This document shows, piece after piece, positions 31,339 to 45,596 of a stretch of DNA of 64,000 bases. The translations under genes were made by a program, and so were the position numbers. Position 1 is the first letter of the stretch. Each line of letters opens with the position of its first letter. Under the pieces are notes generated by a model. It worked only from the letters and a program-made list of their open reading frames with translations, was not told the origin of the DNA and searched no databases. The stretch is from NCBI GenBank assembly GCA_034509925.1, contig CM067534.1:2706501-2770500 (forward strand), read 5' to 3'. Source of the stretch: Hirudinaria manillensis. Taxonomy: Eukaryota; Annelida; Clitellata; Hirudinida; Hirudinidae.

Positions 31339-34300
31339 GGTTTATTTTTGCTGAGAACAATGGCCAGTTAAGTTTCATCCACAGATTATTTATTTGTTTA
31401 TATTCAAGAAAGAATGTATTTATTTATTTATTTTTTCTCCTGAAGATGTTAATGTGTTCCAAATTATTTTCTGACGGATTTTGTTGTTGTTATTATTAGA
31501 ATTGTTGTTTCCTCTTCCGAAAAAAAGAGAAAGTGAGCCGAGTAGAGGGTCGTTAGAGATTCATCGTATAACTATTGCGACTCAATTTTTCCGGGTCAGG
31601 GAATAGCGGCTACACGGGCCTGGATTGGTTAATGTTTATTTTTTGGCCGTCCCTGAAAAATAATCTGGCCGGTCCAAATTGGTTTGGTCACGCACAGAGT
31701 TACTAAGCATTAAATAATATACGACATTGGTTCAGTTCTTAGGGGCGTGTTCTTTACTCTTTATGTTCCAGAGTTGATAGAAAAAAATAGATTAAGATAA
31801 CTGATGGGTTACAAATTTATTTTGTTTATTTGAATAATTTATAGCTTTTTAAATGTTCCAAAATGCAGCAAACAGCTTTGTCAGGCCTGTTGATTAGATT
31901 AAACTTACGATTTTTTTTGAATGGCTGGAATGATTTTTAAGCTAAGTCAAGTTCTTTTTTGGGCATTGATTTCACTCTTTCGATAAAGTATTATGCTTAA
32001 TAAATATCTACCAGGTGACATAACTACATCATTCTGAAACCATCCTTTACTTTATTATTATTTTATTGTTATTATCATCATCATCATCATTATTATTGCT
32101 ATTATTTGTCATTGTGAAACAATTATGTAACTTAATGGTAATGCTTGCTGTCAAGACAAAATGCAGAATCATTGCTTCGACAACACTTAAGCGACTTCAG
32201 ACTTAGAATATAATTAAAAGTTAGAGAATGCTTGACACAGTTTTCCTAAAACAAAACACGCCCCCTAACTCTGGTTTACTCGCGCCCAGTTTGGCAATCT
32301 CATTCTAGAGGACATAAGCTCTGGTTAGATTCGGAAAGAGCTTCCGGCCGGCACCTTCCGAGAAGGAGCCCGTCGGAAGTGGGGAGGGCGACCCGTGGAT
32401 TTACTCTGATTTTGTGATTCTATGTTTGGAAGGAGGCGGAGGACGGATGGTCTCTCCAGGCGGCGTCGTCATCATTGGCAACGGAAGGTCAGAACCACGA
32501 GGGAAAGCGTTCCGCTTCTCGTAAACTCCCGTCAGTCGTAATTAGTTAGTGCCAGACCTAAATCGACCCGATTTCTCGGGCTTAACGAGAGTGGTGACGG
32601 CAGGAACGTTTTCACTTGCCTCCCCTGCAATTGACATCTTTACTCTGACCGGTAATCTTTGCTTTTTGGAGCCTTTCCTGAAATGTTTTAAATAGAGTTT
32701 GTCCTGTAAATTTATTGATGTGTCAGAGACTTACGTCCTAAGTGCTTTCTGGCTTTCATTATGGTTCGTATTATCGTTATTATTATTATTATAAATAATT
32801 TATATTTTATTATTATTATTATCTTTATTAACGGAATGGAAAATGTTAGTTGCCATTTTGTTTATTATATGTTGGCATTATTATTGATATTATTCTTGAC
32901 ATTGTGGTTTTATTTTAAAAAATACATGATATTGCCTTTATTTTAGTTATGCTCATAAATTGATATTTTTTTGTAATTTATTTATTTTAGTAATCTTTGG
33001 CCAGAATATTATTATTATTATTATTATTGTTATTTATTTTTTATGGCTGTTTTCATTTCACTAGCAATTTTTAAGTTATCACTTAAAATTTAATTTAAAA
33101 CCAAAAATTTACCTTTCATAATTTAATTAATTTCAAGCGATTCCATAATTACACTCGCTTCTTAATGTTTTTTGTGTTGGATCATCCGGGTGTTTTTTAA
33201 AATTACAATTTTATCATTAAATTTTAAACGATAAAATTATATTTGCTGGGATTTGAAGACACATTGAAAATTGGATCAATCAAAAGGAGATAATTGAAAA
33301 TTATTCCTGAATATGTTTAGATTCCTTTTTAATCGCTGGCATTTCTAGGCTGCCCTGCTTCCATTCCACTGCACTGACAGGTGATGACGACGACGACGGT
33401 GATGCAACTATTATAGAATAATATATCATTGTCATTACCTGGTTTAATATTTAAGGAGCACTTGACTATTTTAAATTTTTGAGTCAGTTTGCAGTGGCAT
33501 GTAGTTTTTACAAAATACAAAAAATGCATAATTAATAATAATAATTGTAATAACTACATTGTTGTGAAGTTATTAATAATTATTATATTATCAGTATTAT
33601 TAAACAATAACAACAACTGCCACCGATTCCTCGAAATTGAAATGTCTTCCGCTGAATTTCTAGGACAAGAGATGGACACGATAACCTTTGATATCAGGTA
33701 TTGATGATGATTATGATTGTGTTAGCATTGACCATCCTCAAACATTAATGGGGCAGTGGTGATGATAGCGATGGCCTAAACGTTATTTGTACAGAGATTG
33801 TTTGGCCATGGCTTTTGATGAATTGTTGAATACTGATCAAGTAATTAAACAAAATTATTGGAAATATCAACAATTAGACAAATGTAAGCGCTGTGGTAAT
33901 TTTAAATATTGTTAAGATGATATTCTCTTAGATTGTATTAGATTTCAGAGTCCTAATGCAAAAATGGCTGATTTTATTGCTTTATAATTACTTTTTATAA
34001 TTATTATTGCATTGCAAGAAATCTAATCTAAAGGATAAGCAATGCTCAGACAACAACACCATCGGCATGGAGCGATAATATGGGAGCAGATGTTGATAAC
34101 CGGGCCAAATGATGGCGATATCGATGATCCAACGGAGCTGAGGGGTGCCAAAGGAGGGTCAGGGGTGGGCTTGTGGGTCAGGTTGGATGGATTTTCTGGG
34201 GAGGGATGTGGATTTAAATTTTATTAATTACATAGTAAATAAATTAAAAAATAATGCCTGTTACTCTCTCTTTGACTGGGTGTTTATTATTCAAAGATGC

Positions 34301-34661
34301 TGAGCGGTTAGGATTTGTCGACTATTTGTAGGTCATCTGGTCACTTTAGAATTTGTCAAACATTTTTAATTTTATTTTTATTGACATACTTTTATGATAT
34401 AATTTTGATATTTATCTTTAATATCATAAATCCCAAAGCAGTTCATTTGTTATTATTTTGTTGCTGAGAATCTCTGAAAATAAAACATTTTTCTCCACAA
34501 ATGATGCATAAAGTTGTTGCAGGTGATGATATTTGAAGAGGGTAAAGCCAAGTGGGATTTATTAAATTTATTTAAAGCAGATTAAAACCACAGTTTTTAA
34601 AAATGTGGTAACGATAGTGGCATTTAATAATAATTTTTTAATAATTTAATATGATTAATGC

Positions 34662-34703
<42 letters not shown>
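34662..34703. repeat. TAT trinucleotide microsatellite
   Basis: About 14 uninterrupted ATT/TAT units in the globin-galactokinase spacer. Confidence 0.95.
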
Positions 34704-35149
34704 GATATTTTAAATTGGCCAAGCCTTCTAAAATAGCCAAACTCTTTTATATAAAATAATAATAGTTTTTTTAGAACTTAGTAATTATCAACAGTAACAA
34801 TGATAATAATTATTATCATCATTATTATTATATTATTCGTTATTATTAATGTCGTTTTCAGTATCACCATGAATAGAAATGATTATTTGAATGCTCTCAT
34901 TAGCACAACAAAACCAGAACAAAGCTTTGTTTCCCAGGTTCTGGTCTAGTACGTAAAATAACCTAAATCATGGCATCTTTTTCCAGCAATTACCAAAAAA
35001 ATAACGATAAAAAGGCTATAAATAGATGTATAGAATGTCGACCAAAAATCACAGAGAGCCAATAATTGTAGCGAACCAAACCTGGGGTAAGTTTGTAAAG
35101 AAAAAGATAATTTTATTTTGGGCTACTGTATCTTTCTAAATAGTCACAA

Positions 35150-35168
35150 TCTCTCTCTCTCTCTCTCT
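35150..35168. repeat. CT dinucleotide microsatellite
   Basis: Nine or so CT units in a row within the spacer. Confidence 0.9.
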
Positions 35169-38100
35169 TGGTGCTAGGGTTCATTTTGGCCTATAATTTG
35201 GCATTTATTTTCTTGAATTAGCAATTTAATTGTTAGAGTTTTTGTCATTTTTCTTACCAGTTAGTGCCATTCATAGAGTCCTACTTGCTTTTAATTTTAA
35301 AGATTCGCAACAAAGCCCAATCTTTCTGTTGTTCTGCAGGAGTCAGGATAGCCTTTGCCAAAAAATGTAAATAAGTGTTTGTTGTCTGTTTTGCCATGAC
35401 TTCTTAAATTTGAAACTTTCCACTGCCCCAAAAAACTTCTTCAAATTCCCCAGGCATATTTTGTAAATATTTGGTTTTGGAGATTGTCCACAAATTTTAT
35501 CTCACAAACACTAAGATATAATAAAGGGTTTTCATGAAGCGCTGATTGTCAATATTTAAGAGGATTTAATATAATAAGTTCTTTGAGGCCATATTTTGCT
35601 TGGATATTTGTTAATGTAATTATTGTTATGTTTTATAATAATAAAATTATTATATAATAGTAATGATGATATTATTCTTCGAGCAATCTCAAATGATGTT
35701 GAATCGGTGGATGCTTCAAAAGGTTGGAATTTGGCCCTTTTAACTAAAATTCTCTTCACGAAAGAGAGAGATAGGGATAAAGAAAGAGAGAATCTGTTTG
35801 TTCGCCTCGCGTTAGCGTTCTCTGATCTCAAAAGGCAAGTGCACCTCTGTTGTCAGTTCTCAGTGACTCCAATGTGATAGCTTTCCATTCAATCAATCAA
35901 CCGACCAGCCAACTAATCAATCAACCAATTGGAGCAACATACACCTAAACCAATGTAATAGATTGCCCAGAATTATTGCAACTGTATTGGTATTGCAAAT
36001 ACATTGATGTAACGATGGGGGTGGGGTAGATCTCTCTAGAAATCTGTCAGAATATAAGCACAGAACCTAATTACTCGAAAAAAAAACGGTGGATATCCGA
36101 GAGGTTCCATTATGTTTGTCATGCACTTGTAGGAACGAAAAGAGTCCGTGATCAGTCCACAAATGTCGACCTAATTCTCCAATTAAAAACGAAGAATCGG
36201 AAACCACACAATGGGAAAACACGGTTTCTGGACTTCAGTACTTCTAGGATTTGAGCGGAGGACCTCGGAACTGTAAACATCGCCCACTCGTACGGACTGG
36301 AAAGCCTCTGTACTCTGGAGCGCATGCACCTTTCAATTTGTTTGCTCCTCGAGAACTTGCAGAATTAAAAGTGGATTGAGATTCTAAATCTGGAAAAGGA
36401 GAATTTAATCTTTAAATTATTCCATGAGAAATTTATTAATTAAAATTAAGCATGGAGAATGATTCCAATGACTTTTGTGACCTCTATTTTGTTTTTTTTT
36501 GTAAAGGCATTTTTATAATCAAATAGTTGACCTTCGAGATTGGAATTTAATGATTGACGAAAGCCAGGCAGCATTATGTGGGTTATCGTTTGAAAAGATC
36601 TGTTCCGAGATGTTTTTCTACTGACCTCTTTGAGAACAGCGAGAATGGCTACTCATTGGGATTTCACCAAACAATCCAATCATTATTATTTTATTTCCAA
36701 TTAGAAGGAGGGTGGGTGGAGAGAGGGCATAAAAGGTTGAGGGGTACAGACAACGACCCAGAAATCTCGCAGCTGGCTCTTGGGAACCTTTTGCACTTTG
36801 AGCTTATGATTTTTGACTATTTGTTTTATCTATTATTGTTTTATTTATGCTATTTATTTGTTATTATTATTTATTTATTGGTTAATTAACGCAGACAGTG
36901 GTTCAACCTAGGGTATCCTGAAGTTGCCCCCTGGAATTCCTGTACCAATAACAGGAAGGAGAAATGAGAATTGTAAATAACAAATCGATTGAGATTACTA
37001 TTTGAATTTGTGTGTGTGTGTAGAGTTTTAGCTTTGTGTAACCTAGATTGTGAGATTAGGTTAATTAATTGGCTTATTGCTACCTTAGTTTAATGAAATT
37101 TATCGTGTTAAGAATGTTTTTCATGAAATAACATTAATGTTATTATCGAAATGGAGAATCTGAGAGGAGATGATGCCATCAATAGCAGCAATCTTCCTCG
37201 CGTGTGACTTGAAAGGGAGAGAGACCATTGGTGGACAGATTTAATCATTTTTGAGATTAAATAAAATTAAACTTTTTTTTTCAATTTGGAGGCCAAATGG
37301 TTTTCCAATGAGGGAGTATGATCAGGGTAGATCTCTCTTCGTTTTCAATTTCTGATTTTTTTCAAGATAGAACAATTGAAATGCTTGATAATGACCTGGG
37401 GGCTTGCATATTTATTGACCTTTTATCGACCCTGTCATTTGAATGGTGACGACCTACATTCTCCATTCATTGGCTCATTATGTTATCAGGTCATTTAATT
37501 GGCTCAGAAGAGTTTATTTGGATTTTGACAGAAAGCTTATGGAGAGGGGTTGCCTTTCCTTTTCAGATATTGACAGGACCTATGGGCAGCGTTTTAGTTT
37601 TAGTAAAATACATTTATTTATACCTGCATCTTCAAATTAAAAGCTCGAATGCATAAAGATGTTTATGATTGGCTAAATCTATTTTTGGGAGAATCTGGAC
37701 CAAATATTAATGGATCAAGTGCAATGGAGCCATTTTTAGGTAGGATGTCATCAAAAATGCATTCAGGCATGGGTAACAAAGGTCACTGCTAGACGCAAAG
37801 TTCAAGAAAACCCGTCAAGTGGTTATTGAATAACACAATTGAACCCTGGTCTAGCTATCTTTAGGGGTACTTTGAGGCCGTAACTTTTTTGCCTTCCGTG
37901 ACTTGGGATGCCACACCTTTGACGGAATATTGGCCTTTGGTCGGATAATTGAAGTATGTCGGTCAGTTATTGTTAGGCGGTTTATGATGATGTGGAATAG
38001 CGACTTTTGGCACTTTGTGTAGCGGACACGCGTGGTTACTGAGCGTCCATATTCCAGTTATTTAGTGATAGTGGTGATTGCCACCCGCATTTAGAAAAGC

Positions 38101-38986
38101 CTGACTCCATTTGCTAGCTGAATTCGAATTTAATCCACTTAGTCAGGGCGTTAGTGAATCGGTTTGCTTTTCGTTGGTCAGACACAATTTTACGACTTGT
38201 TCGCTTGGTGCGCTTATGCGGCGGGATGAGAGTTCTGCATGAGTGAACCCCTAAATTTCTCTTCCCACTATTGCAAAAACTTGCTTTAAGTATTTCTAAT
38301 CAATCATCTACAGAACTGTTTGAAATCAAAGAGGAATTCAGGCTAACAAGAAGGTCCATTAGCAAGCGAGGACATACCACCAGCGATTCCAAATGGAATT
38401 GGAGTTCCCGGGAATGCCTTGCTCACCGCTGACCACTAGGGAGTGATTCCTAAAAATTTTCCAAATTCTGGAATCCAAGGTAGGGAATGGTTTCGAATTG
38501 AAGGATTGAATTATTTCTATGTCCAGATGTCAAGTTGTTGGTCTTTCGCTTGCAAGTTGTGCTTGTGATGTTTGAAGATTGATAAATGCGTCTGTTCACT
38601 TTCACATGTTCAATGCTTCAGATTCCGTGGAGCTCCATCATTGGAATTCTCCATCTAGATCCCAAGATTGAATCCTCAACCCGCAAGAATCAAGTTCATA
38701 TGATAACAGACCAATTAAGCTTTGTTTCTTGTTTTTAACTATAAAGAAACTCCTCTGAGTTAGCTTTTGTCCATTATCAGAAGCCTGAGTTGGTATTTGT
38801 GCTTCTCCATTTGCTGTTCAAGTTAGAAATAAAAGACCGAGGGTTTTAAACAAAATGGTCAACAAGCTGGAATTCTGGCCATTAAATTCGTAGATGATGT
38901 TGAGCCATGTTCCCTAAGTGTTTTGGTGTTTGAAATTAGCTGGACACAAACTGAGTGAACAGCAGTTCCAAAAAAAAGGGACTGCA

Positions 38987-38992
38987 TTTATT
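38987..38992 (-). terminator. Candidate polyadenylation signal of galactokinase
   Basis: AATAAA on the minus strand about 220 bases past the galactokinase stop codon. Position-based call. Confidence 0.4.
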
Positions 38993-39213
38993 GAACAGAG
39001 ATAAAAAATGATTGGAGCAAGTCCAAAGCTGTAGGGGTAGAGCGACATTAGAAAAATGTAGACGTTCACAAAACTCAGATCTAAGCAAAATCCTAACAAA
39101 CTGAAGAAAAAAAGCTGGTCCATGATCCTGGAAAATGAAGTCAAGCATCCCCCCATTCATCCGTCAAAATGTGTCAACCCGGAGTCGCCCGTCAGCGACA
39201 ATCTTAAGATGCC

Positions 39214-42200
39214 TCAGATGCGCAAGTATCTCTCCAGATCAATTATTCTGGCTCCATTGGCTGGCGTGCACATGTAGAATGTAGCCTTCCCTGAGTAACC
39301 AGTCTGAAAAAATTGCATCAGAAAATTTATTTGTCACTGTCAATGCCATTGGCTTGCAACAGAGTTAACATTCTAAGCATTGGCAGGCGTTAACTCGGTC
39401 CTTTGTTTCCAATATTTTTACATATTTCTGTAGCTTTTCTTTGTGCTGATGCGTTGGAACAAAGCTGCTTGTTGGCCTTGAACTTTGCACAAAAATCATT
39501 TAGTGCCCAAAAACCCTGACCCGTGTGGCCGTTTTGACCCGAAAACGTCAAACCACCGACCTTAATGTGCTGCACGACCTCGTCAATGCTCTTCTTCTCG
39601 AGCAGGGTGACTGTGCATCCGCCGAACCCTCCTCCTGTCATCCTTGACCCGTACACTCCTTCCTTCTCCAGTGCAAGTGAGACCAGTTGGTCGAGTTCCT
39701 TGCAGGAAACTTCGTAGTCATCCCTGGGGAAAAAGATAGAGAGTTGATCTGATTAGCATATATGCTAATGGCTGACAAAATTTTGAACAATTAAAAACAG
39801 CAGATAATTTCAGAAGCTAAGATAATATAGAATAGAGAGATTTATCTAAATTCTAAAGTAGTCTAATGTCTAATATCTAAAATTCCACACTAATGAATTG
39901 ATAACTTTATTAACTTATTGCTGATGACATTATTATATTAACAATAATAACTTTTCTCATTGACTAAATTAATCTGGCTACAGTTTTATTATCTAATCTA
40001 ATCAAGTTCGTGAATTATCTAATCTCCTTGGTTTAACAAGTGTCTAACAGTAGATCAAAAATTGAAATGCCTAAATATTGACTGCATTAATTGCGCTCCT
40101 AATTAATTATGCATCTTAAAGTCATGACATCCGCAAATAACCTGAGGGAGACGTGACTCTGGTTCATGAGTTCACCAAACTTCTTGTAGTCTTTGTTGAG
40201 AAGCGCCCTGTGACCTTCAACGCATCTCGCATTCTCCAGGATGACGTGCTTTGCTCGCTTGTAGCAGACCTCGTCCAGCGACTCTTTGGATTCTGTGGTC
40301 AGATCAAATAAAAATAATTTAATATTGGAAATAAATCTTACACTAAAATAAGGAAAACGGTAAAAATAACATTTTACAATGTTTGAAATGTCAACATGCA
40401 AGAACTAAATCATCGAAAACTAAGGGTTGTAAATCTGTCTAAATAAAATAGTTAATACAATGATTAATAAATAATGATGGTTTTTAAAGACTAAACGATG
40501 GTTTTGTAAAATAATCTAATAAATGGTATGTAATGTAATTAATTAAAACGAGTATCAGATGATCCCGTACGTTCCAAATCCTCAACAGTGGCATCCCTGA
40601 GCTTCGACTTGCCCAAGGCCGCGGCGGCATTCTCGCACTGTTGCCTCCTCAAAGCGTATTCGCCAGAACTCAGTTCGTGCTTGACATTGGAGTTTGTGAT
40701 GAGAACGGCGAGCCTGACGTCGTGGAAGATGACGGGTCTGATTTCCAAGGACCTGGAAATTGATCAACTCCATTTTCAAAATCCAGTAGAATGGACAAAG
40801 TATGAGTTTTTTTGTAATGAAGATTAAATACAGATAAAATAATAATATAAATTAAATATTGTTCAGTAATGGTGCAGATTAAATTTCTACATTCATTTAG
40901 ATTATTCACTAAACCGACGTAAAGAAAATAGCATTTTGCAGGCTTAGCGTTTGCAGTAGTTGGCAGTACTTGAAAATCAAGCTTATTATAAATGCAGGGT
41001 CGCTTGAGACCTTACTTAATCCCCACTGAACCACATGCAAGGTCCTGAAACTTGGTGGAAAGTAAAAGTTTAACCTGCAGTCGATGAGGATGGCATGGCC
41101 CTCCATCCCGATAGAAGAGATCAGTTGGTCCATGATCCCGCAAGGCACTCCGGCGAACTCGTGCTCCGCCTTTTGGCACTCGAAGGCTCTCTCCTTCTTC
41201 TCCTCCTCTCTCTTCCTATTGATTCCCAGGAGAGCATCCAGGTAGGTGAAGGTCGCCGTCTCTAGAGCTGCCGAACTGGATAGGCCACTTCCGCACGGTA
41301 CAGTGGATGTTATTAAGGCGTCGAAAGCTGGCACAGAATCTGGAAGGATGGTGACCGCTGTAGGCTGCTAGTTTCTAGTTATTTCCAATTTATTTCAAAT
41401 CCATCCAACAAAATTAGTAAAATAATTTTCGAGCCAAAAAGAAAAGAAATATACATTTAAAAACCTCTTTGTGGATGGAATGCCAAGACTCCTTTGACGT
41501 AGTTAGCCCATTTCGGGGTCCCAGGAGACAGATTGGCCAAGGAAGAGACAGGAATTTCAATCTCAGATGGTTCGTCAGCTTCTGGACAATCGGTTTTAAT
41601 CCTAATGCTGTCCGACTCCTTTGCTTTGCTGCCAACTACCACAGAAACACATGGCAATGCCTGACAAGAAAGGGGTTAAATACAAAAACATGACAAGTTT
41701 TGAATGATGCATAATTAGCCATTTTCATAGGCATAGCTTCATGGATACCACTCACCTTGGCAATTAACACACTTATGGCTCCTAAATGGCTTTTATCAAT
41801 TAAATCAACTATGAATGCAAATATTTAGGATGTTATGAAACATTTCTGTCATTCTAATGCAATTTGAGTCATTAATTAAAATTTCATTCTAATTAGAGGC
41901 TATAAAAATGAGTTAAACCTCAGTTTCTTATTGCTCTAACAAATGAATACCACAACTATTTCAAAACTATTTTTCAACAATTCAGCTATTACTTTGACCT
42001 GTTACATGAAACATTAAGAAACCCACAAACTTAATTATTCCTGCTATTTAAGCCTCATCAGGGTCTAATAACTACAATTTAAACTCAATGAATTCTTACT
42101 CCTATCAGTCTTTCAATGGCAAGAAAAAGCCTGTTGAAGGGGAAAATATTCCCGTCTACTCACCGTTACAAAACTGTTGGGAAAATTAAAAACTCACCAT

Positions 42201-42356
42201 TGGAAAGACGAAGCCATCGTTGTAGTCCGTGTGTTCTCCAATTAAGTTTACCCTCCCAGGTGCTAAAGCGCAAAGTTCCGGCTCGGCTTCAAAAGCTTTC
42301 CTGTAGCTGTCCGAAGCAAGTTTCACCAACTCTTGCAGGGAAGGCAATTCTTCCAT
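39214..42356 (-). CDS. GALK1: Galactokinase, GALK1 type
   Basis: Seven exons: 42198-42356, 41465-41660, 41075-41339, 40571-40752, 40142-40292, 39561-39723, 39214-39303, coding 401 residues (human GALK1 is 392). The enzyme phosphorylates galactose at C1 with ATP, the first committed Leloir step, in the cytosol. The sugar-binding signature [12 protein letters not shown] is at residues 34-45, the GHMP ATP-binding motif GLSSSAALE at 137-145, the catalytic aspartate in CGIMDQ is Asp189, and the third motif [14 protein letters not shown] lies near the C terminus, followed by [29 protein letters not shown] and the short tail favour GALK1 over GALK2 (GalNAc kinase). An upstream in-frame ATG at 42404 would add 16 residues; I prefer 42356 because family proteins start close to this point. 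All key residues are intact, so the gene is expected to be functional. Confidence 0.96.
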
Positions 42357-43348
42357 TTTGAGAGAGTTCAGAACGAAGTAGGAGCCAGTTATGATATGAA
42401 CCAAGAGTCATAAACTACCAGGTATAATACACTAGCGGCCGGAACTACTGTGAAGGTTAAGGCCAGCTAGGAGGAGTGGCAGCTTGTTGTTGTTGGCTGA
42501 TAGCTCACCTTTCACATACACGTAGGCCGTCTGTACGCTATAACTGTTGTTTCGAATGATTTTTACCTGTTTAAATCTATTCCATTTAAATTTTGCTTTT
42601 ACATATGGCTACTTTTTAACTTCAAAAGAATGATGAAGGTTGAACTATATGAATTGAGCCGATCATTTTATAAATCATTTCCATTTTCCTCAAGCCACTG
42701 ACTGCACTCTTAGAATTCATCAGCTAAATATTCGAATCATTTCATTAGGTTAAAAGTAAAATTACAAACAATTTTTAGCAGAATATTAATGGCATGTCAC
42801 TTTTATTCTGGACTGCCAAATACCTCAATGACCTTTGGAATATGCAGGTCATTTTAAACTGGAGAGAGAAGCCGCAGGTTGTAATTCTGAGACGCTCCAA
42901 ACTCATTTCTAATTTTGCCTCCTTTACGTTTGAATATTTCTACATCTAATTTCTAAACGACATGTTGTAAAAAAAGTTCCTGCTACTGTGTAATTTTATA
43001 ATTCGGAGTAGCATTTTATGGTATATACCATATTACTATTCCTAACTACCTTCTGCAACTGATAATGCTTCACAGTGTACAGTACATGCATAATGGATTC
43101 ACTGATCTAATTCTTATGTAAGAAAAGCAGAGCTTAACTATGTCAAAATATTTTTATAAATCTTTTGTTGATTGTCAAGAAGAAATATAATAATTTCAAT
43201 GACATTTTCGTATTGACCGAGATAAAATTATGTTCGCACAATATCAATTTAGCAAATTCAAGGTGTAGGAAAAAAGCTCCTTTATTTGAATCGATATTTA
43301 ATCAGATATCAGGCATATTGTTTGATAATGATATGATTTCGTTTATGT
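42357..43348. other. Spacer between galactokinase and the CAP cluster
   Basis: AT-rich. Should hold the galactokinase promoter near 42357-42560 and the 3' UTR of CAP gene A; a minus-strand AATAAA is at 43281-43286, about 65 bases after that gene's stop. The CAP-duplication homology begins near 43200. Confidence 0.5.
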
Positions 43349-44229
43349 TCAAGGTTTGAAGCACAAGTCGTCCCTGCATTCGTAACTTTCTGGGCATTCC
43401 GAACAAGCTGGACCTTTATTGAATGGCTTTCTTCCTCTGACGTTTCCACTGATGAGAAATAAACAAAACATTGGAAAATCACTCAGTTCATGTCAACATT
43501 GATTATAATACTACTGGTAAACTATTTAACAACTTTCTCACCCAGGACCGTAGTGGCAAACCAAGTAGGTTCCGGATTTGGTAGTGTTGCTTTTAGGGAA
43601 GAAGAATTCTGGGCAATATGTCACTGCACAACCGAGATATTCGGAATTGGCCCAAACGACCTAATTATGAACAAAAATATTTGTCAATTTTTTAACATTT
43701 CAAATTCAATCATTCCTTTATTTTTATATTTAAATCGTTATGAAATCGTTTAAATTAAAAAAAAGTTGATATTCAATCAGTCTATTAACCTGTGTGTAAT
43801 GTCCACAGACTTTGGAACAAGACAAAGTTTCGTAATCGTACGAACTCTTTTCCTTGTAAAAGACGTCTATTCCTACTGTTGCGTTTAGAGTTTTGGCCGT
43901 GGTCATGAAGAGATTTTGGCCGACGTACTTGAAATTGGTTTCAATACCCTCTGGTCTTCCGTGACCCCAGACGCAGGCGTCAGACCATGCGCTCGCTTGG
44001 ATGGCCAGAGTTGGGTCCCATTTCTGACATAGTGAAAATTGTCAAATATTAATAGGTTACGTTTAGACAGATATTAATCATCACATACCATTTCCTTCAT
44101 GTTACTGGCTCCTTCCTGTCTCCTCAGGTTGTTGTGATGATCGAGAACTGCCTTTTCTATCTCGGGGCTAAGAATCGTTGCCGAAGCCTGGCTTAAAACC
44201 ACAGCAAAGAGGATCAAAATCTTCACCAT
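43349..44229 (-). CDS. Secreted CAP-domain protein, copy A
   Basis: Four exons: 44089-44229, 43790-44023, 43542-43660, 43349-43448, coding 197 residues. Starts MVKILILFAVVLSQASA, a signal peptide. The CAP (SCP/TAPS, Antigen-5/CRISP) domain includes DHHNNLRRQ, CVWGHGRPEG, and the CAP1 signature CGHYTQVVWANSEYLGC and CAP2 signature YLVCHYGPGGN. A short Cys-rich tail with CSECPESYEC follows; there is no full CRISP hinge or ion-channel-regulator domain. About ten cysteines in the mature part suggest disulphides and secretion. Known relatives include venom-allergen-like and sperm/egg-coating proteins; the actual role here is unknown. It is nearly the same protein as copy C. The AATAAA at 43281-43286 may end the transcript. 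Confidence 0.93.
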
Positions 44230-45190
44230 TTTCTAGCTTGATGTTCTGACGATAAAACATAGTTAACATATTACTATGTGACCTTACATCTTTCACGAGG
44301 TATACAAATTTTACCTCGAATAAGAGTTCGATAACGTTTGATGGACTCTGTTCGCTGATATTTAAGGAGTTTTGAATCTCTTGTGTAAACTGCAAAAGTC
44401 ATTCTTTCTGTTTGCTTCTCAAACTTGCAAATATTTTCCGATCTCACGTAGTTAATGATCGTACAAACTTAGGTTCCTGCATGCGTCAGAATGAAGATTT
44501 GTATTTGTTAATAAATATTCTGATTGTTCTAACTCAGATGTATAACCTCTCTCACCTTCCAATCATATTTGTCCTTCACTGCCAATTTTTATTAACATAT
44601 CTACATCTTATAACTGTTCGTGTAATAAATTTTTTTTTTCAGAGAATAAGAATAAGGATCAACGTTAATATGAACATACTATATTTATTTTTTATTATTA
44701 CCAAAAACCAGAGTTGGAAATTAACGTCTGTACCAAATTAATTTTTTTAATTAATAACAGATTTTTTAAAATATTAGAGAAATATTGAAATATTAGTGAT
44801 CATTCTATGACATTTGTTGTCATAAACCTAGATTGTGGATGTTATTATTGGTTTTATCGTTACATTCTGTTCAATTTTTTATCCAGTTTTTGAGATTTCC
44901 TCATTGATGTTGAAATAAAATATTTGGTAGCATGATTCACAAAACATTCAAAGTTGATCTAATAAATTCGAAGAATTGCCATTTCATACTGAATGATTTA
45001 TAAACATCCTATGCTACAAAAGTTGAAAACAATGTCTATGAGTAGACATATGATAAGTTAGCAGCATTGTGGAATAAGCGGAATAGGTTAACATTGGCAG
45101 CAGATAAGATTTGACATCGTCTCGGGATCCTTTTTATCACTTCTTGTGACACAAGATGGAATTTTGTCCACAACCGAAAATGAGTTTACA

Positions 45191-45529
45191 TTTGATAGGA
45201 TGTGCGATGACCTCCACATCTCTCGACTAGTTACACTTATGAAAACAGCCCTTCGTCCTGTATAGCAAATCATGGATGTTCCTCAGGGAGAAAAGTCTGC
45301 GTATAATGGCTATTTACTTCCAACACTGAGAGTAACAACATAATTAAATTTATTGCCATTGACACTGATGGAACCGTTGCTTGTCACAGGAAGGCATAAA
45401 TCTATGTCGTTTGATGCTCAATTAGTAGCTGTCATCCATCCCAAATTCAGATTGTGCTGGCTCAATAATGAGATCCATGAAACAAGAATCTTCCCTGATT
45501 CCATTGAAGTCAAGAGTGGATCATCTTAA
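45191..45529 (+). pseudogene. Decayed hAT-type transposase fragment
   Basis: One frame read from 45191 to the TAA at 45527 gives a transposase-like peptide interrupted by in-frame stops (TAG at 45263-45265 and a TAA about 75 bases later). Recognisable pieces are VPQGEKSAYNGYLLPTL and LVAVIHPKFRLCWLNNE, which look like the conserved blocks before the dimerisation region of hAT-family transposases. Only a C-terminal-middle part remains and it cannot code for an active enzyme. The corresponding position of unit 2 (near 51650) lacks it. The family call rests on motif memory only. Confidence 0.5.
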
Positions 45530-45596
45530 AAGAAGGTAAGGGTTCTGGTGAAATATGTTCCTATTAGAGACCTAAAAATGTCGAATTTTTCCGTCC

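Larger units (their letters stand above)
30559..39213. other. Gene-poor spacer between globin and galactokinase
   Basis: About 8.6 kb without a gene I can support. A GC-rich block sits at about 32330-32640. A short exon-like frame at 33642-33701 ends at a GT but has no clear partner. The last few hundred bases are likely galactokinase 3' UTR. Open frames such as 36554-36889 and 35623-35877 are not convincing. Confidence 0.5.

Noticed and set aside
43490..43753. Plus-strand frame repeated at 49926-50189
   Set aside because: Antisense of CAP exon 3; repeated only because the genes are duplicated.
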